Of a DNA stretch of 64,000 bases, positions 1 to 9,944 are shown in pieces. The stretch spans positions 1-64,000 of the forward strand of contig NZ_LQPM01000023.1 of assembly GCF_002101815.1 (NCBI RefSeq). The letters are read 5' to 3'. The stretch's first letter is position 1. Every line of letters begins with the position of its first letter. The stretch comes from Mycobacterium paraense. GTDB lineage: Bacteria > Actinomycetota > Actinomycetes > Mycobacteriales > Mycobacteriaceae. Below the pieces are notes generated by a model. The model saw only the letters and a program-made list of their open reading frames with translations. It was not told the origin of the DNA and did not search any database. Position numbers and translations under genes: made by a program.

Positions 1-1
1 G

Positions 2-250
2 CCGGCCGCGGCCGCCCCGCCGCCCCCGCAGCCGATGCCGCCGCCTCCCGGCGCCCCGCCGCCACCGCAGATGGCCCCGCCGCCGGCGGCGGAGCCGATC
101 CCGCGCCATCGCGGCGCGGATTCCCTGGGGCCCGGGCCGGATGGTTCGGCGGACGGGCCGCCGAGCGGTGGCCAGTCCGTGGCCGAACTATTGGCGCGGC
201 TGCAGGTCGAGCCGTCCGGCGGCGGCCGGCGCCGGCGACGTGACGGCTGA
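2..250 (+). CDS. C-terminal part of a proline-rich membrane protein (Rv3604c-like), cut by the window edge
   Basis: The reading frame is open from the left edge and ends in a TGA at 248-250, so only about 82 C-terminal residues are visible. They are dominated by Pro and Ala (PPPPGAPPPP type runs), followed by a short helix-forming segment (SVAELLARLQ) and a basic tail ending in a run of arginines. Position directly upstream of a panC operon, on the same strand, matches the Pro/Ala/Arg-rich membrane protein Rv3604c of M. tuberculosis. No membrane segment is visible because the N-terminus lies outside the window. Function unknown; the identification rests on synteny and composition. Confidence 0.6.
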   Translation, partial: PAAAAPPPPQPMPPPPGAPPPPQMAPPPAAEPIPRHRGADSLGPGPDGSADGPPSGGQSVAELLARLQVEPSGGGRRRRRDG

Positions 251-302
251 GCTGGGAGCTTCCTCACACCGGCTTTCATTGGGCCCGGCCTGATGGATCG
301 AT

Positions 303-308
303 TAAAGT
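303..308 (+). promoter_or_regulatory. Candidate -10 element of the pan operon
   Basis: TAAAGT fits the mycobacterial SigA -10 pattern TANNNT. A start of transcription about 7 nt further on would give a leader of roughly 60 nt before the ATG at 376. No clear -35 element was found. This is inference from sequence only. Confidence 0.35.
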
Positions 309-375
309 CTTAATGACCGTCCGGTACCCGAGCAGTGGACCGGAACGAACAAAGAAAGCTGTGAGGTCGTCTGCG

Positions 376-1287
376 ATGGGGCAGTTCGACGGACTGCGCC
401 CGGCCAGGCTCAAGGTGGGCATCATCTCCGCCGGCCGGGTGGGCTCCGCGCTCGGTGTCGCGCTGGAGCGCGCCGACCACGTCGTGGTGGCGTGCAGCGG
501 CGTCTCCCGGGCGTCGCGTGAGCGGGCGCAGCGCCGGCTGCCCGATACGCCGGTGGTGTCGCCGCCGGACGTGGCCGAAAGCGCCGAACTGCTGCTGCTG
601 GCGGTCCCCGACAGCGAGCTCGCCGGCCTGGTGTCCGGCCTGGCGGCCACCTCGGCCGTGCGGCCCGGCACGATCGTCGCGCACACATCCGGCGCCAACG
701 GCGTCGGCATCCTGGCGCCGCTGGCCCACGACGGCTGCATACCGCTGGCGATCCATCCGGCGATGACGTTCACCGGCTCCGACGAGGACATCACCCGGGT
801 GCCGGACACCTGCTTCGCGATCACCGCGGCCGACGACGTCGGGTACGCGATCGGGCAGTCGCTCGTCCTGGAGATGGGCGGGGAGCCGTTCTGCGTCCGC
901 GAGGACGCCCGCGTGCTGTACCACGCCGCGCTGGCGCACGCCGGCAACCACATCGTGACCGTGGTGGCCGACGCGCTCGACGCGCTGCGGGCCGCGCTAC
1001 GGGGCAGTGAACTGCTCGGGCAACAGACCGTCGACGACCAGCCGGGCGGCCTCGCCGAACGGATCGTCGGGCCGCTGGCCCGGGCGGCGCTGGAGAACAC
1101 CCTGCAGCGCGGGCAGGCCGCGCTCACCGGTCCGGTCGCCCGCGGCGACGCCGCCGCGGTGGCCGAGCATCTGGCCGCGCTCGCGGAGGTCGGGCCGGAG
1201 CTGGCCCAGGCCTACCGGGTCAACGCCCTGCGGACCGCCCAGCGCGCGCACGCCCCCGACGATGTCGTGGAGGTGCTGGCGCGATGA
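376..1287 (+). CDS. Rossmann-fold dehydrogenase-like protein with DUF2520 C-terminal domain (Rv3603c orthologue)
   Basis: 303 residues. The N-terminus carries a dinucleotide-binding beta-alpha-beta turn (VGIISAGRVGSALG, about residues 12-25), and the C-terminal half is the helical DUF2520 domain, a layout shared with ketopantoate-reductase-like proteins. The start at ATG 376 is preferred over upstream in-frame starts: it has GAGG 9 nt upstream and gives 303 aa, the length I recall for Rv3603c. The stop overlaps the panC start by 4 nt (ATGA), so the gene is translationally coupled to panC. Its place in the operon suggests a link to pantoate or pantothenate metabolism, possibly pantoate supply, but the substrate is not shown by the sequence. 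Confidence 0.8.
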   Translation: MGQFDGLRPARLKVGIISAGRVGSALGVALERADHVVVACSGVSRASRERAQRRLPDTPVVSPPDVAESAELLLLAVPDSELAGLVSGLAATSAVRPGTIVAHTSGANGVGILAPLAHDGCIPLAIHPAMTFTGSDEDITRVPDTCFAITAADDVGYAIGQSLVLEMGGEPFCVREDARVLYHAALAHAGNHIVTVVADALDALRAALRGSELLGQQTVDDQPGGLAERIVGPLARAALENTLQRGQAALTGPVARGDAAAVAEHLAALAEVGPELAQAYRVNALRTAQRAHAPDDVVEVLAR

Positions 1288-2210
1288 CGGCACGCAAGCC
1301 CGCGTTCAATCCCGGTGAGCTCAACGTGTACTCGGCGCCGCGCGACGTCACCGATGTCAGCCGGGCGCTGCGGCACACCGGGCGCCGGGTGATGCTGGTG
1401 CCCACCATGGGCGCCCTGCACGAGGGGCACCTGGCGCTGGTGCGCGCCGCCAAGCGGGTGCCCGGTTCCGTGGTGGTGGTCTCGATCTTCGTCAACCCCC
1501 TGCAGTTCGGGGCCGGCGAGGACCTCGACGCCTACCCCCGCACCCTCGACGACGACCTGGCGCTGCTGCGCGGCGAGGGCGTCGAGATCGTCTTCGCGCC
1601 GACCGCCGCGGCGATGTATCCCGATGGGCTGCGCACCACCGTGCAGCCCGGCCCCCTGGCCGCCGAGCTCGAGGGTGGCCCGCGGCCGACCCATTTCGCC
1701 GGCGTGCTGACGGTGGTGTGCAAACTGCTGCAGATCGTCCGCCCCGACCGGGTTTTCTTCGGCGAAAAGGATTATCAGCAGCTGGTCATGATCCGCCAGA
1801 TGGTCGCCGACCTGAACCTCGACGTGGCCGTCGTCGGCGTCCCGACGGTGCGCGAACCCGACGGGCTGGCGATGTCCTCGCGCAACCGCTACCTGGACGC
1901 GACGCAGCGCGAACTGGCCGTGGCGCTTTCGGCGGCGCTGACGGCCGGGGCACACGCCGCGACCCACGGTGCCCAGGCCGCGCTCGACGCGGCTCGCGCG
2001 GTGCTCGAAGCGACGCCCGGTCTGGTCGTCGATTACCTCGAGCTGCGCGACGCCGACCTGGGGCCGTTGCGCGGCAACGGATCCGGCCGGCTGCTGGTCG
2101 CGGCCAGGCTCGGCAGCACCCGGCTGCTCGACAACGTGTCAATCCAGATCGGAAACCTCGCCGGCACCGCAGGACCGGACGAACTCGCCCAATCACATTG
2201 GAGGAATTGA
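1284..2210 (+). CDS. panC: Pantothenate synthetase (pantoate--beta-alanine ligase)
   Basis: 308 residues, the usual family length. It condenses pantoate and beta-alanine with ATP via a pantoyl-adenylate in the cytoplasm. Visible signatures are the HIGH-like ATP motif MGALHEGHLAL with His46 and His49, the FGEKDYQQ segment, and the KMSKS-like SSRNRYL segment in the C-terminal half. It overlaps the upstream dehydrogenase-like gene by 4 nt and its TGA shares one base with the panD ATG (TGATG), so the operon is tightly coupled. Nothing unusual is seen in the active site. Confidence 0.96.
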   Translation: MTARKPAFNPGELNVYSAPRDVTDVSRALRHTGRRVMLVPTMGALHEGHLALVRAAKRVPGSVVVVSIFVNPLQFGAGEDLDAYPRTLDDDLALLRGEGVEIVFAPTAAAMYPDGLRTTVQPGPLAAELEGGPRPTHFAGVLTVVCKLLQIVRPDRVFFGEKDYQQLVMIRQMVADLNLDVAVVGVPTVREPDGLAMSSRNRYLDATQRELAVALSAALTAGAHAATHGAQAALDAARAVLEATPGLVVDYLELRDADLGPLRGNGSGRLLVAARLGSTRLLDNVSIQIGNLAGTAGPDELAQSHWRN

Positions 2211-2629
2211 TGTTACGGACGATGCTGAAGTCGAAGATCCATCGCGCCACCGTCACGCAGGCCGACCTGCACTACGTCGGCTCGGTGACCATCGACGCCG
2301 ACTTGATGGAGGCCGCCGACCTGCTCGAGGGCGAACAGGTGACCATCGTCGACATCGACAACGGTGCCCGGCTGGTCACCTACGCGATCACCGGCGAACG
2401 CGGTACCGGGGTGATCGGAATCAACGGCGCCGCAGCGCATCTGGTGCACCCGGGCGACCTGGTGATCCTGATCGCCTACGGCACGATGGAAGAAGCGGAG
2501 GCGCGCGCCTACCGGCCGCGGATCGTGTTCGTCGACGCCGACAACAAGCCGATCGACCTCGGGCACGACCCGGCGTTCGTGCCCGCCGACGCGGCGGAGC
2601 TGTTGGACCCGCGGATCGGCGCGCGGTAA
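2210..2629 (+). CDS. panD: Aspartate 1-decarboxylase precursor
   Basis: 139 residues. It makes beta-alanine from aspartate for pantothenate synthesis. The pro-enzyme cleaves itself between Gly24 and Ser25 (YVGSVTID) to create the pyruvoyl group; that site is intact. The start follows a strong ribosome-binding site (GGAGGA) inside the end of panC. The C-terminal tail (HDPAFVPADAAELL) is the mycobacterial type, the region where pyrazinoic-acid resistance changes are known in M. tuberculosis. Expected to be a cytoplasmic tetramer. Confidence 0.96.
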   Translation: MLRTMLKSKIHRATVTQADLHYVGSVTIDADLMEAADLLEGEQVTIVDIDNGARLVTYAITGERGTGVIGINGAAAHLVHPGDLVILIAYGTMEEAEARAYRPRIVFVDADNKPIDLGHDPAFVPADAAELLDPRIGAR

Positions 2630-2631
2630 CC

Positions 2632-3456
2632 GTGCTGCTGGCCATCGACGTCCGCAACACGCACACCGTCGTCGGACTGATCTCCGGATCCAAGGAGCAC
2701 GCAAAAGTCGTGCAGCAGTGGCGGATCCGCACGGAATCCGAGGCCACCGCGGACGAATTGGCGCTGACCATCGACGGGCTGATCGGCGACGATTCCGAGC
2801 GCCTCACCGGGGCCGTCGCGCTGTCGACCGTCCCGTCGGTGCTGCACGAGGTGCGGGTCATGCTCGATCAGTACTGGCCGTCGGTGCCGCACGTGCTGAT
2901 CGAGCCGGGCGTGCGCACGGGGATCCCGCTGCTCGTCGACAACCCCAAGGAAGTCGGCGCCGACCGCATCGTCAACTGCCTCGCGGCGTTTCACAAGTTC
3001 GGCACCGCGGCCATCGTCATCGACTTCGGATCCTCGATCTGCGTGGACGTGGTGTCGGCCAAGGGCGAATTCCTCGGCGGCGCGATCGCGCCCGGCGTGC
3101 AGGTGTCCTCCGATGCCGCCGCGGCCCGCTCCGCCGCGCTGCGCCGCGTCGAATTGACCCGGCCCCGTTCGGTCGTCGGCAAGAACACCGTCGAATGCAT
3201 GCAGGCGGGTGCGGTGTTCGGGTTCGCCGGGCTGGTCGACGGCTTGGTGCAGCGCGTCCGCGAGGACGTGGACGGATTCGGCAACGCCCTGGGCGATCAG
3301 GTCGCGGTGGTGGCGACCGGCCATACCGCGCCCCTGCTGCTGCCCGAGCTGCACACCGTCAGCCATTACGACCAACACCTGACGCTGCACGGCCTGCAGC
3401 TGGTCTTCGAACGCAACCGGGACGCCCAGCGCGGTCGGCTGAAGACCGCGCGCTGA
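2632..3456 (+). CDS. coaX: Type III pantothenate kinase
   Basis: 274 residues starting at GTG 2632, two bases after the panD stop. The N-terminus LLAIDVRNTHTVVG is the phosphate-1 loop of the ASKHA-fold kinases, and DFGSSICVDVV carries the second acidic motif. In the type III family I recall the first motif as D-x-G-N; here it is D-V-R-N, as in the M. tuberculosis protein, which has been reported to have little or no kinase activity while the type I enzyme CoaA does the work. Cytoplasmic, fourth gene of the operon. The fold is clear; activity is uncertain. Confidence 0.88.
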   Translation: MLLAIDVRNTHTVVGLISGSKEHAKVVQQWRIRTESEATADELALTIDGLIGDDSERLTGAVALSTVPSVLHEVRVMLDQYWPSVPHVLIEPGVRTGIPLLVDNPKEVGADRIVNCLAAFHKFGTAAIVIDFGSSICVDVVSAKGEFLGGAIAPGVQVSSDAAAARSAALRRVELTRPRSVVGKNTVECMQAGAVFGFAGLVDGLVQRVREDVDGFGNALGDQVAVVATGHTAPLLLPELHTVSHYDQHLTLHGLQLVFERNRDAQRGRLKTAR

Positions 3457-3470
3457 GGGACGCCCTCGCA

Positions 3471-3580
3471 CGTCGCATCGAGTGTGCGTGCGCGGCTTCC
3501 GTTGTGAAACGTCGCAGTGATTTGGCGGAATTTTTCGCCCACGCCGCACACTCAAAGCCCTGAACGCACACTCGGCGACG
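3471..3580. repeat. MITE-like intergenic element with about 17-bp terminal inverted repeats
   Basis: The left arm at 3471-3489 (CGTCGCATCGAGTGTGCGT) pairs with the right arm at 3564-3580 (ACGCACACTCGGCGACG) except for a 2-nt bulge, enclosing about 75 bp that holds a further CGCACACTC word. The element fills most of the coaX-lysS gap. No target duplication was seen. It may be one member of a dispersed family or simply a strong hairpin. Confidence 0.5.
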
Positions 3581-3585
3581 TCAAT

Positions 3586-3599
3586 TAAGCTGGCACGTC
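3586..3599 (+). promoter_or_regulatory. Predicted leaderless promoter of lysS
   Basis: TAAGCT (3586-3591, matching TANNNT) is followed by 8 nt and then the GTG start codon, the spacing expected when transcription begins at the start codon itself. No Shine-Dalgarno sequence precedes the GTG. The 18 nt from 3586 to 3603 are identical to those at the start of cysS. Confidence 0.6.
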
Positions 3600-5099
3600 G
3601 TGAGCGAAGCCGACCCCGACCTCCCCGAGCAGTTCCGGATCCGCCGGGACAAGCGCGCTCGCCTGCTGGAGGAGGGGTGCGACCCCTACCCGGTCGCCAT
3701 CGAGCGCACCCACACCCTGGCCGAGGTGCGCGCCGCCCACCCCGACCTCCCGACCGACACCGCCACCGACGACATCGTCGGCGTCGCGGGCCGCGTCATC
3801 TTCGCGCGCAACTCCGGGAAATTGTGCTTTGCGACACTCCAGGACGGCGACGGCACCACGCTGCAGGTGATGATCAGCCTCGACAAGGTCGGGCAGCAGG
3901 CGCTCGACGCGTGGAAGGCCGACGTCGACCTCGGAGACATCGTCTACGTGCACGGCAACGTGATCAGCTCGCGGCGGGGCGAGCTGTCCGTCCTGGCGGA
4001 TTCCTGGCGGATGGCGGCCAAGTCGCTGCGGCCGCTGCCCGTCGCCCACAAGGAGATGAGCGAAGAGTCGCGGGTGCGGCAGCGCTACGTCGACCTGATC
4101 GTGCGTCCCCAGGCCCGGTCGGTGGCCCGGCAGAGAATCGCCGTCATCCGCGCGATACGCAACGCGTTGGAACGGCGCGGGTTTCTCGAAGTCGAAACGC
4201 CTATGTTGCAGACGCTCGCCGGTGGCGCCGCGGCACGGCCGTTCATCACCCATTCCAATGCGCTCGACATCGATCTCTACCTGCGGATCGCGCCCGAACT
4301 GTTCCTCAAGCGCTGCATCGTCGGCGGATTCGACAGGGTCTTCGAGCTAAATCGCGTGTTCCGAAACGAAGGGGCCGATTCGACGCATTCTCCCGAATTT
4401 TCGATGTTGGAGACCTACCAGACCTACGGAACCTATGACGATTCAGCGATCGTCACGCGCGAGCTTATTCAAGAGGTGGCCGACGAGGCGATCGGAACCC
4501 GACAACTGCCGTTGCCAGACGGCAGCGTGTACGACATAGACGGAGAATGGGCGTCGATACAAATGTACCCGTCGCTGTCCGCGGCGCTCGGCGAGGAGAT
4601 CACGCCCGAGACGGGGGTCGACCGGCTGTGGGCCATCGCCGACCGGCTCGGGGTGGAGATCCCCAAAGACCGCGGCTACGGCCACGGCAAGCTCGTCGAG
4701 GAACTGTGGGAGCACGCCGTGGGCAACGCGCTGACCGCTCCCACGTTCGTCAAGGATTTCCCTGTCGAGACAACGCCTTTGACGCGGCAGCACCGCAGCA
4801 TTCCCGGCGTGACCGAGAAGTGGGACCTCTACATTCGCGGGGTCGAACTGGCCACCGGCTATTCCGAACTGAACGACCCGGTGGTGCAGCGCGAGAGGTT
4901 CGCGGCGCAGGCGCGCGCCGCGGCGGCCGGCGACGACGAGGCCATGGTGCTCGACGAAGACTTTCTCGCCGCGCTCGAGTACGGGATGCCGCCATGCACT
5001 GGAACCGGAATGGGTATCGATCGGTTGCTGATGACTTTGACCGGCCTGTCAATTAGAGAGACAGTTTTGTTCCCGATTGTGCGGCCGCACTCCGGCTGA
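3600..5099 (+). CDS. lysS: Class II lysyl-tRNA synthetase
   Basis: 499 residues, close to the family length. An N-terminal OB-fold anticodon-binding domain (about residues 55-150) is followed by the class II catalytic core. Motif 2 is visible as FRNEGADSTHSPEFSMLE and motif 3 as GTGMGIDRLLM near the C-terminus. The enzyme charges tRNA-Lys in the cytoplasm. No N-terminal membrane domain is present, so this is the housekeeping LysS and not the lysyl-phosphatidylglycerol synthase LysX. The GTG at 3600 is chosen because it is the first codon after a predicted leaderless promoter. The gene stands before lsr2, as in M. tuberculosis. Confidence 0.96.
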   Translation: MSEADPDLPEQFRIRRDKRARLLEEGCDPYPVAIERTHTLAEVRAAHPDLPTDTATDDIVGVAGRVIFARNSGKLCFATLQDGDGTTLQVMISLDKVGQQALDAWKADVDLGDIVYVHGNVISSRRGELSVLADSWRMAAKSLRPLPVAHKEMSEESRVRQRYVDLIVRPQARSVARQRIAVIRAIRNALERRGFLEVETPMLQTLAGGAAARPFITHSNALDIDLYLRIAPELFLKRCIVGGFDRVFELNRVFRNEGADSTHSPEFSMLETYQTYGTYDDSAIVTRELIQEVADEAIGTRQLPLPDGSVYDIDGEWASIQMYPSLSAALGEEITPETGVDRLWAIADRLGVEIPKDRGYGHGKLVEELWEHAVGNALTAPTFVKDFPVETTPLTRQHRSIPGVTEKWDLYIRGVELATGYSELNDPVVQRERFAAQARAAAAGDDEAMVLDEDFLAALEYGMPPCTGTGMGIDRLLMTLTGLSIRETVLFPIVRPHSG

Positions 5100-5169
5100 G
5101 TTACCCGTTGCGCCTGGATTGAGTATCCTGCGTTCTTATGGCAGATTGGTGCCTTGGGGAGTGAATCCA

Positions 5170-5190
5170 AACTGCTCAGCAACTGCTCAG
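5170..5190 (+). repeat. Tandem 11-bp direct repeat in the lsr2 leader
   Basis: AACTGCTCAGC is followed directly by AACTGCTCAG. It lies 22 nt upstream of the lsr2 start codon and just before the ribosome-binding site (GAGGG). It may be a regulatory site or a chance duplication. Confidence 0.55.
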
Positions 5191-5212
5191 GACGAAACGC
5201 GAGGGTAAGCTA

Positions 5213-5551
5213 ATGGCGAAAAAAGTGACCGTCACCTTGGTCGATGATTTCGACGGTGCGGGCGCGGCCGACGAAACGGTTGAATTCGGGCTTGACGGGG
5301 TGACCTACGAGATTGATCTTTCGTCCAAGAATGCCGCGAAACTGCGCAACGATTTGAAGCAATGGGTAGCAGCAGGACGCCGCGTCGGCGGACGCCGGCG
5401 CGGGCGCTCCGGTTCCGGACGTGGTCGTGGGGCCATCGACCGCGAGCAGAGCGCCGCTATCCGCGAGTGGGCCCGCCGCAACGGGCACAACGTGTCGACG
5501 CGCGGTCGCATCCCCGCGGACGTCATCGACGCGTTCCACGCCGCCACCTAA
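5213..5551 (+). CDS. lsr2: Nucleoid-associated H-NS-like xenogeneic silencer Lsr2
   Basis: 112 residues. The acidic N-terminal half (VTLVDDFDG, then a beta-rich segment to about residue 45) is the oligomerisation domain. A basic Arg/Gly-rich linker (residues 56-73) follows. The C-terminal DNA-binding domain contains the AT-hook-like RGR at residues 97-99, which inserts in the minor groove of AT-rich DNA. Lsr2 bridges DNA and silences horizontally acquired, AT-rich genes. The start is supported by GAGGG upstream of ATG 5213. It is followed by a strong terminator and stands as a single gene. Confidence 0.97.
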   Translation: MAKKVTVTLVDDFDGAGAADETVEFGLDGVTYEIDLSSKNAAKLRNDLKQWVAAGRRVGGRRRGRSGSGRGRGAIDREQSAAIREWARRNGHNVSTRGRIPADVIDAFHAAT

Positions 5552-5562
5552 GCGGATCGCTT

Positions 5563-5598
5563 ACCGGCGCCCGGGCCTCCCAAGGCCTGGGCGCCGGT
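5563..5598 (+). terminator. Intrinsic terminator after lsr2
   Basis: An inverted repeat of about 15 bp (ACCGGCGCCCGGGCC with GGCCTGGGCGCCGGT, one mismatch) around a 6-nt loop, followed by TGTTTTCAATTT. Confidence 0.75.
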
Positions 5599-5832
5599 TG
5601 TTTTCAATTTCGCTGGCGGCGGAATGATCGGCGGCCCTCGCCGGAAACGCTTTGGCGGTTTTCCTCGTTTACCTGTTACGGCTCCGCGCTGACAAGGGGT
5701 TAAGAGAGGTATGTGGCCTGGACCGCCAGCCACCGCAACGTTAGGAACCCCGGCGGGCCGACCATTACAGTGGATGGCAGGTACGCGAATGCCCCAGCTG
5801 TACCGATGGTGAGGGAGAGCAGGTAACCACCG

Positions 5833-8367
<2,535 letters not shown>

Positions 8368-8377
8368 CGATTGCAGC

Positions 8378-8417
8378 AAACGGGCGGTTAATCTCTGACG
8401 GGATTAACCGCCCGTTT
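8378..8417 (+). terminator. Intrinsic terminator after clpC1
   Basis: A perfect 15-bp inverted repeat (AAACGGGCGGTTAAT / ATTAACCGCCCGTTT) with a 10-nt loop begins 10 nt after the clpC1 stop. The arms contain A and T runs, so it can act in both directions. Confidence 0.8.
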
Positions 8418-8437
8418 CGCATTTAAGGGGTCCGCCT

Positions 8438-8818
8438 GTGCTGATCGTGACCACCAACGACCTCCCGGGCTGGGAAATCCAGCGCGTCTGCGGCGAAGTG
8501 TTCGGGTTGACCGTCCGCTCGCGAAACGCCTTCTCCCAGATGGGCGCGGGCTTCAAGGCGATGTTCGGCGGCGAGCTGGCCGGCATGACCAAGAATCTCG
8601 CCGAGAGCCGCAACGAGGCGATGGGGCGCCTGATCGCCGAGGCGCGCAACCGCGGCGGCAACGCGATCGTCGCGATGCGGTTCGACACGACCGAGATCGG
8701 CGACGTGTGGACCGAGATCTGCGCGTACGGCACGGCGGTCCAAGCGGTCCCCGTCACCGAGGCGGCCAAGTACACCGCGGGACAGCTCGGCTACGGCTCC
8801 GCGGCGCCACAACAGTGA
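8438..8818 (+). CDS. YbjQ/UPF0145 family protein
   Basis: 126 residues. LIVTTNDLPGWEI at the N-terminus and EARNRGGNAIVAMRFD in the middle are typical of the YbjQ (DUF74) family, small pentameric cytoplasmic proteins often called putative heavy-metal-binding, with no proven activity. GTG 8438 is preceded by AAGGGG at a suitable distance. The gene sits between a terminator and a cobalamin riboswitch, so it is probably its own transcription unit. A link to the neighbouring cobalt genes is possible but unproven. Confidence 0.8.
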   Translation: MLIVTTNDLPGWEIQRVCGEVFGLTVRSRNAFSQMGAGFKAMFGGELAGMTKNLAESRNEAMGRLIAEARNRGGNAIVAMRFDTTEIGDVWTEICAYGTAVQAVPVTEAAKYTAGQLGYGSAAPQQ

Positions 8819-8834
8819 GCCGACGTCTACACTG

Positions 8835-8935
8835 ACCGTGTCCTGACGGGTAACGGAATCTGGTGAAACTCCAGAACGGTCGCGCCACTGTCTAAAGTCA
8901 GACCCGGTGCTCGTCATCACCAGCGGGGACGCGTT
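8835..8935 (+). promoter_or_regulatory. Cobalamin riboswitch
   Basis: The stretch contains the conserved core words of the adenosylcobalamin riboswitch: GGAATCTGGTGAAACTCCAG, then CGGTCGCGCCACTGT, which includes the B12 box (about 8883-8891). It lies upstream of cbtB and ends close to the GGAAGGAG ribosome-binding site. Cobalamin binding would be expected to reduce expression of the cobalt uptake genes. The outer borders are approximate. Confidence 0.85.
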
Positions 8936-8956
8936 TATCCCCGGAAGGAGCAGACA

Positions 8957-9172
8957 ATGCCCAATCCCACGACGACCCGCACCCGGATCCGGTCGGTAGA
9001 CCTGTCGGCGGCAAGCGCCGCGCTGTGGTTGGCCGCGACCGCCTTCCTCGCGCTGCTGGCGCTGTACTTCGTCGGCGTCGACCAGGGGGCGGTGTCGTTG
9101 TTCGGCGGCGACTCGCACGTGCACGAGTTCCTGCACGACGCCCGGCATCTGCTCGGCTTCCCCTGCCACTGA
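8957..9172 (+). CDS. cbtB: Cobalt transporter subunit CbtB
   Basis: 71 residues. One hydrophobic segment (about residues 19-40) is followed by a histidine-rich tail ending HVHEFLHDARHLLGFPCH, the hallmark of the CbtB family, in which the C-terminal histidines are thought to bind Co(II). Start ATG 8957 follows GGAAGGAG. It is located directly behind a cobalamin riboswitch and before cbtA, the standard B12-regulated cobalt uptake pair. In the cell it would be a small inner-membrane protein that delivers cobalt to CbtA. Confidence 0.92.
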   Translation: MPNPTTTRTRIRSVDLSAASAALWLAATAFLALLALYFVGVDQGAVSLFGGDSHVHEFLHDARHLLGFPCH

Positions 9173-9176
9173 TCGC

Positions 9177-9944
9177 GTGGAGAGGCGTCTGATCGGACGC
9201 GGCCTGCTGGCCGGTGCAATCGGCGCGGTGCTGGCGTTCGCGTTCGCCCGCCTGTGCGCCGAACCGGTCATCGGCCGCGCGATCGCGTACGAGGACGGCC
9301 GCGCCGACGCCCTGGACGCCCACGGCGTGCACGAGCACGGCGCCGAGTTGTTCAGCCGCGGTGTGCAGTCCAACGCCGGGCTGGGTTTCGGCGTCCTGAT
9401 CTTCGGCGTCGCGATGGGCGCGCTGTTCGGCGTCGTGTTCCGCCTGGTTTTTCCGAGGGTGGAAGGCGTTGCACCGCAAGGGCTTTCCTTGCTGTTGGCG
9501 GCGGCCGCGTTCGTCGCGGTGTATCTGGTGCCGTTCGTGAAGTATCCGCCGAATCCGCCCGCGGTGGGGCAGTCGGACACGATCGGGGCGCGCACCGGCT
9601 GGTATCTGGCGACGGTGCTGGCGTCGGTGGTGCTGGCCGTCGCCGCGGTGTGGTTGGCGCGGCGGCTGACGGTCCGGTTCGGCGGGTGGAGCGGGCGGCT
9701 GCTCGCGGCGGGCGGCTACGTGGTGGCGGTCGCGGTGGTGCTGGTGCTCCTGCCGAGCATCGACGAGACACCGCAACCCGTGCGGGACGCCTCGGGGACG
9801 ATCGTGTATCCCGGCTTTCCCGCCGACGTCCTCTACGAATTCAGGCTGCTTGCCCTGGCCACTCAGCTGGTGTTGTGGGCGACGATCGGTCTGGTGTTCG
9901 CGACGCTGGCCCGACGGCCGCTGGAGGAACGGGTCCCCGCGTGA
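9177..9944 (+). CDS. cbtA: Cobalt transporter subunit CbtA
   Basis: 255 residues with about six hydrophobic segments, the first at residues 6-24 (LLAGAIGAVLAFAFARL). The conserved loop after it contains a histidine/glutamate cluster (DAHGVHEHGAELFSRGVQ) typical of CbtA. It starts with GTG 9177 five bases after the cbtB stop, in the same riboswitch-controlled unit. The family is assigned to cobalt import for cobalamin synthesis by genomic context in many bacteria; transport has rarely been measured. Its end overlaps the next gene by 4 nt (GTGA). Confidence 0.9.
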   Translation: MERRLIGRGLLAGAIGAVLAFAFARLCAEPVIGRAIAYEDGRADALDAHGVHEHGAELFSRGVQSNAGLGFGVLIFGVAMGALFGVVFRLVFPRVEGVAPQGLSLLLAAAAFVAVYLVPFVKYPPNPPAVGQSDTIGARTGWYLATVLASVVLAVAAVWLARRLTVRFGGWSGRLLAAGGYVVAVAVVLVLLPSIDETPQPVRDASGTIVYPGFPADVLYEFRLLALATQLVLWATIGLVFATLARRPLEERVPA

